NCBI GenBank assembly: GCA_019925095.2 | Contig: CM034401.1 | Location: 18,136,338 to 18,200,337 of the forward strand | Direction: 5' to 3' | Length of the DNA stretch: 64,000 nt | Origin: Dendrolimus kikuchii | Taxonomy: Eukaryota > Arthropoda > Insecta > Lepidoptera > Lasiocampidae | Shown: positions 11,444 through 22,850 of the stretch, piece by piece | How the letters are laid out: each line of letters opens with the position of its first letter | Position numbering within the stretch: position 1 is the first letter of the stretch | The notes under the pieces: model-generated | The model's database searches: none | What the model saw: only the letters and a program-made list of their open reading frames with translations | Told to the model about the DNA's origin: nothing | Program-made: the position numbers and the translations under genes

Positions 11444-13693
11444 TTGGTACAAGCGCATCGGAATAATATGACGCTGGCCCAGAGGGCCACAATTCTGACC
11501 GGAATTCACACTAGTGCAGGGCACGATAGGGCGTCCCCCGCAGGCGACGCTCACCGATGCGCCCCCGTCGGTGTGAACTCTCGCGCATGCGGCGAAGGGG
11601 GCCGCCACCCTTCACGCAGCGCCAAACCTGGCGGGTCGAGAGGAGCAGAGTGCCGTATAGGCACGTGGAATGTGAGAGGTGGAATGAAAGATAAGATGGA
11701 CGAAATGATTGATATAATGCATGAGAGAAGCCTGGATGCCGTATGTCTGACAGAGACAAAGCGGAAGGGGTGCAGCGTCGATGACCTCCCCGGTGGCATG
11801 CTTGCTCTGTGGTCCGGCGTGGACCTGGACGAGCGTGCAAGTGGGGGGGTAGGCGTCGTACTCTCATCCCGCTTTGTGTCTGGAGTAAAAGACTATTGTC
11901 TGGTGAACCCGAGACTTCTCTGGGTACGTCTAAAACTGGGGATCACGCGAGTTTTTCTGGTCGCAGCTTATGCTCCCGTAAGCTCAGCGGATCCCCAAGA
12001 ACTCGAGAAGTTTTGGGAGTCTGTGAGAGAAATTCTGGATTTGGCTGAAGGGAACGAAAGATTAATTATGTGTGGTGATCTTAATGGCTGGGTGGGGACC
12101 AAACGAGACGGCCTTGAGGCTGTCCTTGGACCCTATGGTGACAAGAGAGTGAATGATGCTGGTAGGCCAATCATAGACGTATGTATGGAAAGAAACTTGC
12201 TTGTGTCGAACACCTTATTCCATCATAAGGATATTCACATGTATACATGGAGAATGAATGATCAGAAAAGTATGATTGATCTGATTTTAATAGATAGTCG
12301 CCTCCGAAACACAATAATGGATACAAGAGCCTACAGAGGCCCCACTCTTGAAACGGACCACTACCTGGTGATAAGCCGGTTTGTGGGCCTTTTCAAGAAG
12401 TGGAGACACTGGCGAGTGCGTACCAATTTCGGGGAGCTTGAAAGAATAAAGTGTGAAAAATTGGAAGATGTTAGTGTAAGGAGTATGTATGCGCGCCTAG
12501 TCGAAGAAAGGCTTGCAAAAGCGGACTTCTCCGACTTAGATGTGGATAATGACTGGGATAGTATGAAAGAAAGTATAGTGGAAAGCGCAAAAGAAGCATG
12601 TGGATGCGCAAAGAGGCACATAACAACGAAAGGTGATGAATGGTGGGACGCGGATGTTAAATCCAGCGTAGAGAGAAAGAGAAAAGCCTGGCTGGATTAT
12701 GTTGCTTCTTTGCAACAGAATGACAGTATGAAAGAGATGAAGAAAGAAATTTATCGCCTCTGCAAGAATGAAACCAAAGCTTTAGTGAAAGAGAAGCGCG
12801 AAAGAATAAAATTGAAAGAAGAAGAGAAGCTGACGGAGAACTTCGAGGCGAATACCAAACTCTTTTGGAGAGAGGTTAAGAAGTCTCGGGGTTGTTCGTC
12901 AGCTTCCAGAATGGAAAGAATAAAATCTAAAGCTGGGGACGTTCTTGCTCACCCACAAGAGGTGTTAGCGCGATGGAGTGAATATTTTAGAGAAATGTAT
13001 GATAATATCCCGGATGCTGGCACCACGACTGAGTCTGTGACCGACTCCGAGGAGTCAGCATCCGAGATCACTTTGGAAGAGATCGAATGGTCGATAAGAA
13101 GTCTGAAAAATGGAAAGGCAGGAGGAATCGATAGTGTGTCTGCTGAGATGATCAAATATGGTGGAACCTGCGTCCGGGACGCTTTCCTGTCCTTATGCAA
13201 TTTGTGCTGGAGGACGGGAAAGGTTCCCAAGGACTGGAGGCGCGCTGTCATCGTGCCCTTGTATAAAGGCAAGGGGTCACGTATGGAGTGCGCCAGCTAC
13301 AGGGCCATCAGTTTGATCAGCACAGCATCTAAAGTGTATACGAAGATTATTGAAAAGAGAATGAGAGTGGTATCCGATGGATTATTGTGGGATGCACAAG
13401 GTGGCTTCAGAAATGGAAGGGGATGTATGGATCAAGTTTTCTCTCTCCGCAATATCGTAGAGAAGCAGCTGGCTATGGGCCGGAAGGTTTTCTGCGGTTT
13501 TGTGGATCTAGAGAAAGCATTTGACAGGGTTGTGCGGAAGGACCTCTGGGACATATTGCCCAGATATGGGATTGATGGCCAACTGATGCGTGCTGTGCAG
13601 TCCACTTACGAGGACTGTATGGCATGCGTGCGGCTGGATGGCAGCCTGTCGCCCTGGTTTGACGTCAATATTGGCGTCCGACAGGGCTCATGA
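11444..13693 (+). pseudogene. RTE-like LINE endonuclease + truncated reverse transcriptase
   Basis: The 749-codon frame begins at the first ATG (a second ATG lies at codon 9; I cannot decide between them). An apurinic-type endonuclease/exonuclease domain covers about residues 70-310: GTWNVRG, LTETK, AAYAP, CGDLNGW, TYTWR, SMIDLILID and ETDHYLV. A charged linker follows (about 330-500). Reverse-transcriptase blocks follow to the end: NGKAGGIDSVSAEMIKYGG, WRRAVIVPLYKGKG, YRAISLIST, QGGFRNGRGC, FVDLEKAFDRV and GVRQG. The frame then stops at TGA, right after the QG block. The FADD block that supplies two of the three catalytic aspartates is deleted, so the product cannot polymerise. The first aspartate (in VDLEKAFD, ~13,501-13,527) is present. 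The frame has clean codons throughout, so the deletion looks recent relative to point decay. Confidence 0.9.
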
Positions 13694-14111
13694 AAGTAGA
13701 GTAAACGCGGTCGAGATGCGAGCACTGCGCAAAATCTGCGGAGTGACGCTCGCGGACCGCGTTCGTAATACCGAAGTAAGAAAGAGAGTTGGTCTGAAAG
13801 AGAGTGTCGGGGTGAAGGTAAGGAAAGGAATGCTCCGGTGGTTCGGGCATGTGGAAAGAATGCATGATGAAAGAATGACTAAACAGATATACAATGCAAA
13901 AGTGGATGGATGCAGAAGTCGTGGAAGGCCACGACACACCTTCCATGATCAAATTGATCGTGTACTAGCAGAAGGTGATGTCAGGAGCCTTAAGAACAGA
14001 CGAGCTTGCATGACAAGAGTTATGAATGTCAAAGAGGCAAGTGAGGTGTGTAAGAATAAGCCTAAATGGCACTCTGTTGTTCGTGCCTACCCCGCAAGGG
14101 AACTGGCGTGA
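13684..14111 (+). pseudogene. RTE-like LINE C-terminal coding segment
   Basis: From about 13,687 a frame shifted relative to the upstream ORF encodes HESRVNAVEMRALRKICGV, then MLRWFGHVERM, RSRGRPRHTFHDQIDRVL, NRRACMTRVMNVKEASEVC and a final AYPARELA before TGA. This is the C-terminal region of the same LINE. The junction with the upstream frame falls at GGCTCATGAAAGTAGAG, where the palm and thumb have been lost. The ORF's apparent start at 13,590 is only an out-of-frame extension into the upstream gene. The last 60-260 bases recur as isolated fragments elsewhere. Confidence 0.9.
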
Positions 14112-14142
14112 AGTTATGTATGTATGTATGTATGTATGTATC

Positions 14143-14887
14143 CACATAAGATCACGTTGTAAAAAATCAAATGTATTTTAATAAATATAATAATACTTGT
14201 TGAACTGTTAACGCCGTATACTGTAAAACCCATGTCAATCGGGCATTCTTCGTTCGGAAGTTGAATTAATCAGTTCTCCAAGTTCTGTATTTTGCTGTAT
14301 AAATCCCCCAGGAACACTACGTATTATCCGGGTGGACCCACTGCCAGTTTAAACACAAGCAAACATAAGAAAGATAGTTCTACTCTTATCAGTCAATATG
14401 AAAGAAAATCGATAGCACATAAATTACCATATGTACATCGAATCAACCGATGGTCGATACATAATGGTCAATACTTGATGAGGTCGACAGTTACTTGGAT
14501 ACAAGTTGAATACAAAACACGTATTGAACGGTTCGTATTAGCTAAGTAAAGGCCGCCCATATAGCCAAGAAGGGATTAGTAGTACTTTCGAATTCGATTG
14601 GAAGTAGTATTACTAAATAAATTACACTTATTCCTTTTGTATTATTTGTGAATATTTGTTTTGTTTTTTTTTTATTCCCTTCTGCCTGGCGAACAGGGTT
14701 ATCCAGCCTCATTTATCTTTCTTTTTTGTATCTTTTTCTTTATCCTTTATTTCTTTTTTTAAATAATTCATTTTTCTACATCTTCTAGAGTTTTACGTTT
14801 AACCTTTCTATATTATACTTATTATGTATTACATACATGTACTTATTTATTTATAAACCTGAAAACCTCAAAATCGAGAATCTCGTA
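14143..14887. other. AT-rich spacer
   Basis: An 85-codon ORF at 14,292-14,549 has no recognisable motif. 14,660-14,770 is T-rich. Nothing else supported. Confidence 0.5.
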
Positions 14888-15187
14888 ACCGAGCCTAACA
14901 TAATAGGAGAAATAAAAGCTCACCGCCTCCGCTGGCTCGGTCACGTAGAACGGATGGGAGAGGATCGCAGCGTGAGGAAAGTTTATTTGGGACGGCCGGT
15001 AGGTCGGCGTCCTTTCGGCCGTCCCAAATATCGCTGGAAGGACGGAGTGGAAGCTGACCTGTCGGAGCTAGGAGCCAATAATTGGCAAGAAACCGAACAG
15101 GTCAGAGGAAAGTGGCATGCTCTCGTTTCGGAGGCCAAGACCCACTGTGGGTCGCTGAGCCAACGGAGTAAGCAAGTAAGTAAGTAA
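14888..15187 (+). pseudogene. LINE C-terminal fragment, (AAGT)n-tailed family
   Basis: Encodes GEIKAHRLRWLGHVERMGED followed by GRPVGRRPFGRPKYRWKDGV and WHALVSEAKTHCGS, ending at a TAA within AAGT repeats (15,170-15,187). The RLRWLGHVERM...GRP...W block is the C-terminal region of endonuclease-reverse transcriptases of insect LINEs, related to but distinct from the element at 11,400. The start of the ORF (14,837) precedes the conserved part and is probably unrelated. This is a 5'-truncated 3' end of a second LINE family with an AAGT tail. Confidence 0.8.
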
Positions 15188-15367
15188 CTTACAAACAACG
15201 CTATCATTACAGTTGTGGCCAATACGATAGAGTGGTACACATAATACATTATATATACATATATACTTATTCAGTCGTCATAACATATATTATATAATTC
15301 AGTTTTTGTGTATTCAGTCACAGTACAAATAAAAATATCAATTTGTTGACATATTGTTAAATGTTCG

Positions 15368-15814
15368 CTAGGCCTGTGTCATCGGCGCCTTATTAAGTAA
15401 GTTGGTCCTGCCGTATGGTACTACGAACATTGGTGGCTGCCTACGTCTGATCACAAAATTCGCGGGAATGTTCAATTTGATTTCAGCTAATACACCTGAG
15501 TTAAATAATTTACCTCTTAACAATTTAAATAAGTAGGAGACCACTGCAAACTTTCGTCTGGATGCCAAATTATTATACCCAACCATGCCTAAGACAAACA
15601 AGATGGGGTACATCAAAGGATAAAATAGGTAAACACCATAAAGTGTTAAGTATAAAAATCTAGTAAATTTATTTTGTATCCGCTCCAACATGAGACTATA
15701 TTTAGTTTCATGTGGAGCCCAGATGATTGCGTTGCTTTCTAAGTAGCTTCTTACTAAAGCATTAAATAATGTTTTAATGACATAAATATTACCTTTGTAC
15801 TCGACATAATACAA
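15368..15814 (-). pseudogene. Jockey/CR1-like LINE RT C-terminal fragment
   Basis: The 148-codon minus-strand frame contains KTLFNALVRSYLESNAIIWA, LMLERIQNKFTRFLY and SRRKFAVVSYLFKLLRGKL. This is the typical order after the polymerase domain: 'YVRSLLEYCSxIW', 'LERVQKRF' and 'RR...LFKLL', as in the intact element at 54,939-56,636. The palm, fingers and endonuclease are missing and no start is meaningful. Compared with the element at 54,939 it is clearly divergent, so it comes from another family of the same superfamily. Confidence 0.8.
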
Positions 15815-15954
15815 ACCCTAAATTTCGATAAGCTTTATTACAAATGTTAATTGTGTGATCGCGAAAAGTTAGCTGTGTATTAAGACGTCATCTACTGCAT
15901 TAATTGTTACTAGTTCTTTACGTTCTACTGTTCTTACGGAATCATTATTTTCAT

Positions 15955-16270
15955 TACAGTTCTTAAGGCCGTCTCGATCGGTGTGATACCATGCTCTCAT
16001 AGAATATTGAGGTGAAACGATTAGCCGTGTTTCGTCCGATATGAGTTCCGATCTCACTTCCCCCTCCAGTATCCCATCTTTCCTTTTGCATGCCCTTATA
16101 CCAATCCCACATATCATTATTTCTATCTTATTTTGTCCTCTTGTTTTGTCCCTCTATTTAATCCCCCTATCCCATCTTCAAGGATGAAAACATCTCTAGG
16201 TGACGTTAACCAGTTTCCATGAGCTGGGCTGTCTGCCTGTTTACCAACTACGCAATAAAAAAAAAGTTTT
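15955..16270 (+). mobile_element. Family D poly(A) retroposon
   Basis: Starts near CGTCTCGATCGGTGTGATAC and CATGCTCTCATAGAATATTG, and ends with CAATAAAAAAAAAG. A pyrimidine-rich middle (CCATCTTTCC, TTGTCCTCTTG) matches 8,199-8,928 in character. The tail includes GAGCTGGGCTGTCTGCCTG, the degenerate common 3' tail. Confidence 0.6.
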
Positions 16271-16389
16271 TAAAAGGGCAACCGGAATGAGTTTAGTATT
16301 TGGTTCACGCATTACCTCATTTGTAGATATATATTAACAGAATTTACTTACGAAAAATCGGTAATCTACAAATCTTATTAAACATTCAC

Positions 16390-16871
16390 ATTAAATTTGT
16401 CAAAGGGCCTCTACGTGTTGGCCTTCCCATGGCCCCACGTTAGGCCTCCAAATGTCCAGACCACTTTTATGACCCGTGGTCTTGAAAGGCATTACGAATG
16501 TTTTAATGCGACGGTCAGACGGCATTATTCCGACGGGCAGATGCGATTATTGCTACGGGCAGACGCCATTATTGCGACGGGCAGACGCCATAGTCCCTAT
16601 AGCTCAGATCGCTGGTTCCACTAGCAGCTCATCCCAATAGGCCGATACCATTTGTTCTCATTTCCTACAATAGTCCTACACTCACCGGGGCTTGTCCTTG
16701 GGTGTATTGTGATATGGTGTAGATAGAGACAATCATCGGTCATAGTCACTTCACATTTACATAAAATTTTTCAACGGGTCACTACGTCTTGTCCTTTCCA
16801 TGGCCCCATGTAATGCTTCCAAAAATCCGGGGCATTTTTATGGCCCGTGGTCTTGAGAGGCATACATCTAA
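16390..16871 (+). mobile_element. Unclassified GC-richer repeat (family C), partly duplicated copy
   Basis: Shares with 20,680-21,020 and 29,228-29,589 the blocks TCAAAGGGCCTCTACGTGTT, GACGGGCAGACGCCATAG, CATCCCAATAG, CCGGGGCTTGTCC and CATTTTTATGGCCCGTGGTC. In this copy the right-hand end block occurs first, then a local expansion of a ~22-bp unit, then the body in normal order, so it looks like a head-to-tail double copy. No domain is recognisable in the 75-codon ORF here. Class unknown. Confidence 0.6.
16505..16602. repeat. Four-fold ~22-bp minisatellite inside family C
   Basis: The unit GCGACGGGCAGACGCCATTAT occurs about four times with small differences. The other two copies of family C have a single unit at this point. 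Confidence 0.8.
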
Positions 16872-17476
16872 TAATATTACGAATGTTACAAAAAACAAAC
16901 ACTCCCTTTGAGACAAGGTTTTATGCATATTTTTTTCACAAGGACTGATTTTTATTTATATTTATATATATAGTATAACGTTACTTTAAGTACTTGCTAA
17001 TAAAAACAAAATTTAAAACACCTTCAAACTTGTAACGATGTACTGAATTATTGAAACCCTATTCTTACTGGTGGCTATTTCCGTGGTTGTTACAGCAGTC
17101 TTTTGAAATATTCAAACATCTATTCCTGTTACGTGTCTTCCTTTGATTCACTAGCCTTTACTCATGCCTTTAAATATGTGAATAATTGACGACAATAGGA
17201 ATAATACGATCAAGTAAATAAAACAAACAACTTAACTAAAAAGCGAAATATTTATTTTCTACAACATCTTGAAGTCAGTGCCAAGTAAAATTTAAAAAAA
17301 CAACAAGGCAAATTTGTTGTTAAATAGTAATTTTTATATTTTGCTTCGCAGCGACTTCGAGGTGATGGAGAAAATATTTATTTTGTTGCCTTATAATTAA
17401 TTGTCTTGAACTCAGTTGCTTTTGTAGTAGAAAATTTTTGAGTAATATTTCATACTTCTTTCCCTACCAAGAGACA
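16872..17476. other. AT-rich spacer
   Basis: No supported feature. Confidence 0.5.
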
Positions 17477-17480
17477 CCAG

Positions 17481-17842
17481 GAGCCCGATTCTGCTATTTC
17501 GATATTTTCGCGTTGCGAAATATTTACAGTTCTATTGCATTGCGATGTGTCAAAATTTCGTATTCTACTAAATACATAATATCTTCTCGATATCGTCGCG
17601 GCGGAATAATAGTAGAAAAAAAATGTTATTACCATTAGCAGATATGGCATTGCCGAAATTAATATTGAAAAGCTACCAAAATTTTAAATGTTTATTTCGT
17701 GAGTTTACGCTTATAAGTGCTTATTGAGTGACTTTCCACGTGCAGACCATTGGAATTAACAGAATATCGAATTCAGACAATTCTACGATTGAGACCATAG
17801 TGTCCGGTGATTTTGCCGAGATAGTAATAGCAAAATTGGGTC
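17481..17842. mobile_element. MITE with 4-bp target duplication
   Basis: Ends are imperfect inverted repeats: GAGCCCGATTCTGCTAT at the left and ATAGCAAAATTGGGTC at the right. CCAG flanks both sides (17,477-17,480 and 17,843-17,846). An inverted-orientation relative with the same interior (ATATCTTCTCGATATCGTCG) lies at 48,389-48,703, flanked by CCTG. No transposase is coded. Confidence 0.75.
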
Positions 17843-17846
17843 CCAG

Positions 17847-18276
17847 TTCTTATTGAATCTGCAATTCCTTTATGTCATTATTTTTTTTAAATTATGGAAG
17901 ACCGTAATCATGTATTTTGATCACGTTTTAAAACGACCCACCCTTCGACTTCGTTTAGTATATATTTGGATCAATTTCTTCAGAAAAGTTTATTAAAAAA
18001 TCGGCGACTGGGCTACGAGTTAAGGCGATGTCAAGTCAACCATCCTTGGATTTACATAATTTGTTTTTCAATCATTTGTTGTTTTTGTTCTGAATCACTT
18101 AATCTTCTTTATGTCTTTTTGATGGAATGAGGAAATGTTGCTTGTTTTATGACTTTGGGTAAACGTTGTTAACAGATTGGAGGGCTAATATTGGCAAATA
18201 GAAATGGTAGTTGTAAAACAAATGTTGATTTACATATATTGTTGTTAGTTACGACTATTTTATGTACTGAAGCCAA
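17847..18276. other. Spacer, nothing recognised
   Basis: No supported feature. Confidence 0.5.
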
Positions 18277-18600
18277 CAAACAAACAAATAGCCTACCTGA
18301 TGGAAAGCCAATACTGTCGCCTGTGAAGGTTTGCAAAACCAGGAGTGATGTCAACGCTTTGCTAACCTCTGTACTGGAATAGAAGTGATGAGATAGGAGT
18401 GATAGAACAGGGGCAAAGGATAGGGGGAGAGGAAAGTGGTGCACTGGAAGTCTCACTCACCGTACAAAATTCAATTAGCTTAATGTTAAACATTTCTCGT
18501 TGATATTCTGTGAGAGTGTGGTATCACACCGATTGAGCTGGCCTAGCAAGTTGTAACCAAGATAATCATTCCAGCATGGATCTCTCACAACGAAGTTGTT
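18277..18600 (-). mobile_element. Family D poly(A) retroposon
   Basis: Minus-strand copy: the left edge carries the reversed tail (CTACCTGATGGAAAGCC) and the right edge carries the head, with GGTATCACACCGATTGAGCT and CATTCCAGCATGGA. ORFs of 63 and 95 codons here are frames of the repeat. Confidence 0.6.
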
Positions 18601-20022
18601 ATTAAACAAGAATTTCAACAAATCTATCACGATATTTCAAAAGTAATGTTGATGTTAAACATATTAACCAAATTGAATTAATTTTGTTGAAACTCAGAAA
18701 ATTGAGAGCGTACAATGATATTCAAACTCATTGAATGATTGATGTTGATATAGATCACTTTGGTTGTTTTATCCCAATTGAAAGATAAAACTGAACCGTC
18801 TAGTATTGTCTTTAGATGATAAGATATTATTTTAGTGCCTGATCTTTTATATGTGAATAATATTATAATTTATTATAACATGCTTCATGAGAGAGAGTGT
18901 GTGTCCATATTCCTATTATTAAATTTTAATATTCGTGGATACTTGACGCTGCCTAGAACTAGATACACAAATCGTATAGAGCCATAAATAAAAGTTAAAA
19001 AACTATTATAAGTGCTATCTTTTAAAGTCTAATCGAACCGCTTCACCTTAACAGTCCCATCTCAATATTATATATTCATGAACAATTTGCGATGCAATCA
19101 GGTCAGGTATGGAGCTTTCACAATGTCGAAACACGATTCGAGTTTGATAAAATACGATTACAAACTTCATGGTGGCCATTTGCATTTTTATAAAGACGCT
19201 CCGTGAGGTTTTTGTTTCATTACATTTTTTTATTCGATTTACTTAGTCATATGCCGAGATTAACTGAGTTTGTTTTCATTGAATTTCATTTACTGATATT
19301 TATTCACGTTTTATGTTTGTATTGATATTCATTGAGCGGTATAATTTGTAGAATATTTGTTCCACCTACGCAGAAAACAAGTGTTCTGTATTCTATAAAG
19401 GCCAAATTTAATATAATTTTTTTCCACAAGCTGTCAGCTGCCATCAACATTGCCGCGCCAAAACCAAGAGAATTATGCCGTCTCTTTTATTAGTTTTATT
19501 TAGTTAGAGGGAGAAAGCATCAGTTCAAAGTTCATTTCAATTATCTGTATTTGACCACAAATTTGTGGGACTTCCCAATGAGCCGTGTGTGACTAGTTTG
19601 GCAACAAACTTGTAGTGGTTCCATCTTACAGGTTAAAAGAAGATTTTATATTACTAAGCTCAGCCTTGAGTCAAGAAGCTCTAGGTTATATAGAAAACAA
19701 GCAATCAGAAACTTTATAAGCAACCTTGTTATTTACTGGGTCTGGGCGTCTGGCATCAGTGTCAATATTATTAGTTGTATATTACCCATGACACAAGGGT
19801 AATTTGCTTAATTTTGGGTTTTTACTTCTTCCTTCCTAGAACACTTCCTAATAGACATATGACATTTTATTTGGGTCCTGATAAATTACTTGGCATTGCA
19901 AATACAATAAAAATAATTTGGTAGAATGCAGTATGTTATGGCCCTCTTTGGCAGCTACACGTAAATTTAGCGTCTTTTCCAAAGCTCTAGGTTATTTAGG
20001 GAAACTAGCATTTATAAGATTT
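18601..20022. other. AT-rich spacer with a SINE-body fragment
   Basis: 19,739-19,825 (GGGTCTGGGCGTCTGG, TTACCCATGACACAAGGGTA, TTGCTTAATT) resembles the body of the SINE at 32,098-32,400. AAGCTCTAGGTTAT occurs twice (19,677 and 19,981). Nothing else recognised. Confidence 0.45.
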
Positions 20023-20108
20023 TCTTAAGTTTTCGCGACTTGTATACATAATAAAACTACGTTTTAACGCTTACCGCGCTTAAAACCGTTAAAACGTAGT
20101 TTTATTAG
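20023..20108. repeat. Inverted-repeat half of the palindromic MITE
   Basis: ATAAAACTACGTTTTAAC (20,051-20,068) is followed after 20 bp by GTTAAAACGTAGTTTTAT. The left part matches the block that precedes the foldback at 4,076-4,291. Confidence 0.8.
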
Positions 20109-20149
20109 CATTTATAAGGTTACATTATATTAAATTTTTATATAGGTGA

Positions 20150-20330
20150 TAATCGTCTCTATAAAATATACTACTTTTCGGGATAAAAAGTATCCTATAT
20201 CTACTCTCGATATTGAGACTGCACATAGTACTAAATTTCAGCAAAAATGGTGCAGTAGTTTTTCAGTGAAAATGTAATATACACACATGGTTATTTCCCA
20301 TTTATAATATTAATATGAATGTATCATTTG
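20150..20330 (-). mobile_element. Helitron-like body fragment
   Basis: Carries sequence such as ATCCTATATCTACTC, AAATTTCAGCAAAAATGG and AGTAGTTTTTCAGTGAAAAT, and ends in TATAATATTAATATGAATG, the reversed start seen in insect Helitron-derived repeats. No CTAG end was found at the left. Confidence 0.4.
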
Positions 20331-20679
20331 TGTGTATACTATCTATGTTTTTGCAAATGTTGGCGATAACTTGAAACGGTGATATTTTGATGTGAGAATT
20401 TATGGCCAATAAATCGGATATGTGCGTGGCGGACTACATATATTGAAGGGTTCCGTGGATTCGACAAATAGCCAAATAAATTGATTTCATTCGCGTTTCC
20501 GAAAACCCAGAAATATATAAATATTATTACAAATTAGCAATTGTTGTTAAAGAATATTTATTATTTTTATGCAACAACTGTGTGTTTATGTGCAAAGTCT
20601 CAACAGTTTGATGAAAAGTGTTTTTTTTAATTACTATAAGAACTTCGTCGTTAAACAAATAATAATAAAACATTCTTTT

Positions 20680-21020
20680 TTTTGGGGCCCACGCAGGGAG
20701 TGGCGAGTCACTGTCTGCCCATTTTATCCATGTTCCTTAAAAAATTGCGGCGGGCAGACGCTATAGTCCCTATAGACCCATATCCCTAGTTCCACTAACA
20801 GTTCATCCCAATAGCCCGGTACGTTTTGATCTCATTTTCCACAATAGTCCTATACTGACCGGGGCTTGTCCATGGGTGCATTACTAATATAGAAATGAAT
20901 AATTGTCGGTCAGTGTCACGCTACATTTACATCAAATTTGTCAAAGGGTCTCTACGTGTTAGCCTTCCCATGGCCCACGTAAGCCCTCCAAAATTCCGGG
21001 ACATTTTTATGGCCTGTGTT
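20680..21020 (+). mobile_element. Unclassified GC-richer repeat (family C)
   Basis: Begins TTTTGGGGCCCACGCAGGGA and runs in the same order as 29,228-29,589 to GGGACATTTTTATGGCCTGT. Non-coding; class unknown. Confidence 0.6.
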
Positions 21021-21777
21021 TTTTATTAAAACATGTTACTAAGACGTGGTTGTATAGATTAATAATCGTTACCTGCAATTGTGGCAAAATAAATATTAAA
21101 ATTGACATAACGCCACTAATTCTTCGTTTGTAAAAAAACACTGGCCATAATATTACTTTTAGAAAAATATTTCTCAAAACATGACGTTTTTCAACAACGC
21201 TATCGTATTAGTTTTTCACGTCAGTTATGTGACAAATGGCGAAGAGATGTGATTGAAATTTCAGTACTTTATTTGTGTTGTGTGTTTTTTATATATTTTA
21301 TGTAGTTTTGGTTCAATTTTTTTATATTTCTGTTTCAAAATTTGTACGAAATTTTAGTGTTGTGTATTGTTTGAACCGTGACTCTTGTTTGGTCTGTCAT
21401 TTTGGATTAAAAAGGTAGGAGATTCAATTACAAAAATATACGATATTCTTTATAGTTATTATGCTGGGGCTTCGTCTGCGTTAGTGTTATGAATTTAGGC
21501 TGTAGCCGAATGTACCTTATTTAAAACGTTACAAAACAACGCCGTCAACTCATAGCCATATTAGTATATATACGTTATTTAACATCATTAAGAATGTCGT
21601 ATCTTAAATAATGCATTAAACTTGTCGCTATATGTTGAGAACTATTAAATCATGACTTCACTATAGCAGTTACGTTACCACACTACCATTTCTAAAAATC
21701 AGGGTGATTTAATAAGAAAAAGAGGAGTCGGGATCTTCAGCGATGCTACTCCGATCGTCTATACCCGCTTTCAATAT
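21021..21777. other. AT-rich spacer
   Basis: No supported feature. Confidence 0.5.
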
Positions 21778-22081
21778 TTTTATTGCATAAGTTTAGCAAA
21801 GAGGCAGATGGCCTCGATGGAAAGCAATTACCATCGTCTATGGATATTCGTAACAACAAACGCGCTACCAATCTGCTGCTGTTCTCTAAAAGGGGACTGG
21901 AACCTGCTAATTAATCCCAGAACACAACTCAAGGTGTAATAGCGGCATACTCTAGACCAGGGGTGGCAGCCACCCAGACGGGCAAATGCCCTACCAGCTG
22001 GCTGTGGGTTGTTTTGTTGCCTCTAACGACAGGCCTCCCGACCGCAGGAAATTGTATTCTTTCTTCGTTCCTGCACCGATA
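21778..22081 (-). mobile_element. Family A SINE-like retroposon, diverged copy
   Basis: Both ends present in reverse (TTTTATTGCA at left, TTCCTGCACCGATA at right) but with many substitutions compared with other copies, so this is an old insertion. Confidence 0.8.
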
Positions 22082-22319
22082 GAACCATATACCAGTTATT
22101 TAGGAACACTCTATATCGGGCCCCTAAATAACTAGTTTATGAAGCGTAATAATTTTTCGAGTGGCTCTTCTATAAAATTGCTTTTGTTTCCTCATTGAAG
22201 GTAACTTAATTTTTTTTTTATTAACCTTTCCAAAACCGAATTAATAAATTATCGAGTCTTTGAATGTAGAGAGAGGTATCGAGTTTGCACCTATAATACG
22301 TTTAAAAATGGAAAAAATG

Positions 22320-22514
22320 TACATACATACATACATACATAACTTCACGCCAGTTCCCTTGCGGGGTAGGCACGAACAACAGAGTGCCATTTAGGCTTAT
22401 TCTTACACACCTCACTTGCCTCTTTGACATTCATAACTCTTGTCATGCAAGCTCGTCTGTTCTTAAGGCTCCTGACATCACCTTCTGCTAGTACACGATC
22501 AATTTGATCATGGA
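22320..22514 (-). mobile_element. 5'-truncated 3' end of RTE-like LINE
   Basis: Matches the 3' ~180 bases of the LINE at 11,400-14,142, with a (CATA)n left edge and truncation at GATCAATTTGATCATGG. Confidence 0.85.
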
Positions 22515-22734
22515 AAAAATGTAGGAGACTATATTCAGACTACCAGATTCCGATACTTTTTTTGAATTTTGTCTGTCGGTTAGAGCATCAGGGTAAATCA
22601 TTGAAACGATCGAGTCTCGGCGGATAAAGTCATCATCATTAACATCATCCTAGCCTTATATTCCGGTTGCGTTCTGAGTTCCACAATACTACAGATTCAA
22701 CTTCACTTCGCACGATATTCAACATAGACATAGA

Positions 22735-22850
22735 CAACACCTTATTGTTCACCAAAACAAAAATGTACAACAAGACAATAGTTACTTGGTAAAACAGAAG
22801 GTGGCCTTATCGCTAAAAGCGATCTCCTCCAGGCAGCCTGACTCAAAGGA
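22735..22850 (-). mobile_element. CR1-type LINE 3' UTR end
   Basis: Reversed tail: AACACCTTATTGTTCACCA at the left, then GGTGGCCTTATCGCTAAAAG and GATCTCCTCCAGGCAGCCTG. Confidence 0.7.

Larger units (their letters stand above)
11400..14142 (+). mobile_element. RTE-like LINE, internally deleted copy
   Basis: One element spans a 5' leader, an endonuclease/reverse-transcriptase ORF (11,444-13,693), the C-terminal coding end (13,684-14,111) and a (TATG)n tail (14,112-14,142). The middle of the polymerase, including the FADD-type active site and thumb, is missing. The short microsatellite-like 3' tail and lack of ORF1 fit RTE-type LINEs. The exact 5' boundary is not visible. At least nine 3' fragments of the same family occur in this window. 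Confidence 0.85.

Noticed and set aside
11511..11867. Minus-strand 118-codon ORF opposite the RTE-like LINE
   Set aside because: Shadow of the GC-rich coding strand. Arginine/proline-rich with no domain.
13665..13952. Minus-strand ORFs opposite the LINE C-terminus
   Set aside because: Antisense frames of a well-supported coding segment.
14888..15187. Host DNA-binding protein (RLRWLGHVERM...)
   Set aside because: The block is a known LINE C-terminal signature, and the sequence ends in a LINE-type AAGT tail.
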